DNA of 64,000 nucleotides from Polaromonas sp. (GTDB lineage: Bacteria > Pseudomonadota > Gammaproteobacteria > Burkholderiales > Burkholderiaceae_C). Below the pieces are notes generated by a model. The model ran no database searches. It saw only the letters and a program-made list of their open reading frames with translations, and was not told the origin of the DNA. The stretch is taken from the NCBI RefSeq assembly GCF_029945925.1, contig NZ_JAQSDN010000004.1, positions 1-64,000 on the forward strand, given 5' to 3'. Shown piece after piece: positions 63,548 to 64,000 of this stretch. The first letter of the stretch is position 1. Every line of letters begins with the position of its first letter. The position numbers and the translations under genes were made by a program.

Positions 63548-64000
63548 ATGCCGCCTGACTTCCAGTCCAAGGTCTCCGCCATGCGCCCCACCTTCAGCAC
63601 TGAACTCGTCAACAACCCCCTGGAAGACGCCGGGCTGTATGTTGATTTCATGTTCGAGAAGCGGGCGCTGCTGTTTGACCTGGGCGACCTCACGGTGCTG
63701 CCGGCCAAAAAGATACTGCGAATTTCGGATGTGTTTGTCACGCACACCCACATGGACCACTTCTACGGTTTCGACCGTCTGCTACGGCTCTGCCTGGGCC
63801 GTCACAAGCACATCCGCCTGTACGGCCCGCCCGGTTTTACGGCCCAGGTCGGGCACAAGCTTGCCGCCTACACCTGGAACCTGGTCGACAACTATCCCGG
63901 CGACTTCGTGATCGATGTCTGGGAGATCGATGCCGCATGGCAGGCCCTGGGCACCCGCCTGCGTTGCCATCGGCATTTTCAGCCGGAGCCGCTGGCACCG
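63548..64000 (+). CDS. MBL-fold hydrolase, ribonuclease Z-like (3' truncated by window edge)
   Basis: Open to the window end and therefore absent from the ORF track: MRPTFSTELVNNPLEDAGLYVDFMFEKRALLFDLGDLTVLPAKKILRISDVFVTHTHMDHFYGFDRLLRL with HxHxDH motif. Start 63548 or 63581. Confidence 0.88.
   Translation, partial: MPPDFQSKVSAMRPTFSTELVNNPLEDAGLYVDFMFEKRALLFDLGDLTVLPAKKILRISDVFVTHTHMDHFYGFDRLLRLCLGRHKHIRLYGPPGFTAQVGHKLAAYTWNLVDNYPGDFVIDVWEIDAAWQALGTRLRCHRHFQPEPLAP

Overview
A 64 kb window of high-GC DNA with gene content typical of a betaproteobacterium, probably Burkholderiales/Comamonadaceae (inferred from gene content and repeats, not searched). It is gene-dense and mostly metabolic. 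From left to right: (1) a transglutaminase / circularly permuted ATP-grasp + alpha-E / transglutaminase cassette; (2) RidA, then an FMN riboswitch driving a lone RibH2-type lumazine synthase; (3) alaS; (4) a LysR regulator divergent from a polyamine ABC transporter + aminobutyraldehyde DH + gabT + gabD operon, followed by a small DsrE-like gene and tRNA-Gly(CCC); (5) an NMT1/THI5-PAS-histidine kinase gene split by an apparent 1-nt frameshift; (6) a 14 kb single-strand MSHA-like type IV pilus/secretion locus carrying an embedded two-component system between two pilin genes; (7) scoAB with a divergent PAS-LuxR regulator; (8) a Ser/Thr kinase-UspA fusion overlapping a metallophosphoesterase; (9) an HPF-like protein, small hypotheticals, AhpD-like enzymes and a LonB-like protease; (10) thioesterase, SDR, ETF-QO, a DenD-like epimerase and a TRAP transporter; (11) a tandem glycine riboswitch and gcvTHP; (12) a PNPOx-like protein and a truncated MBL-fold hydrolase at the right edge. 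Two dispersed repeat families run through the window, and one copy appears to form part of a coding sequence. The strongest candidate for an under-described system is the MSHA-like locus with its own PrsK-like kinase/response regulator pair.
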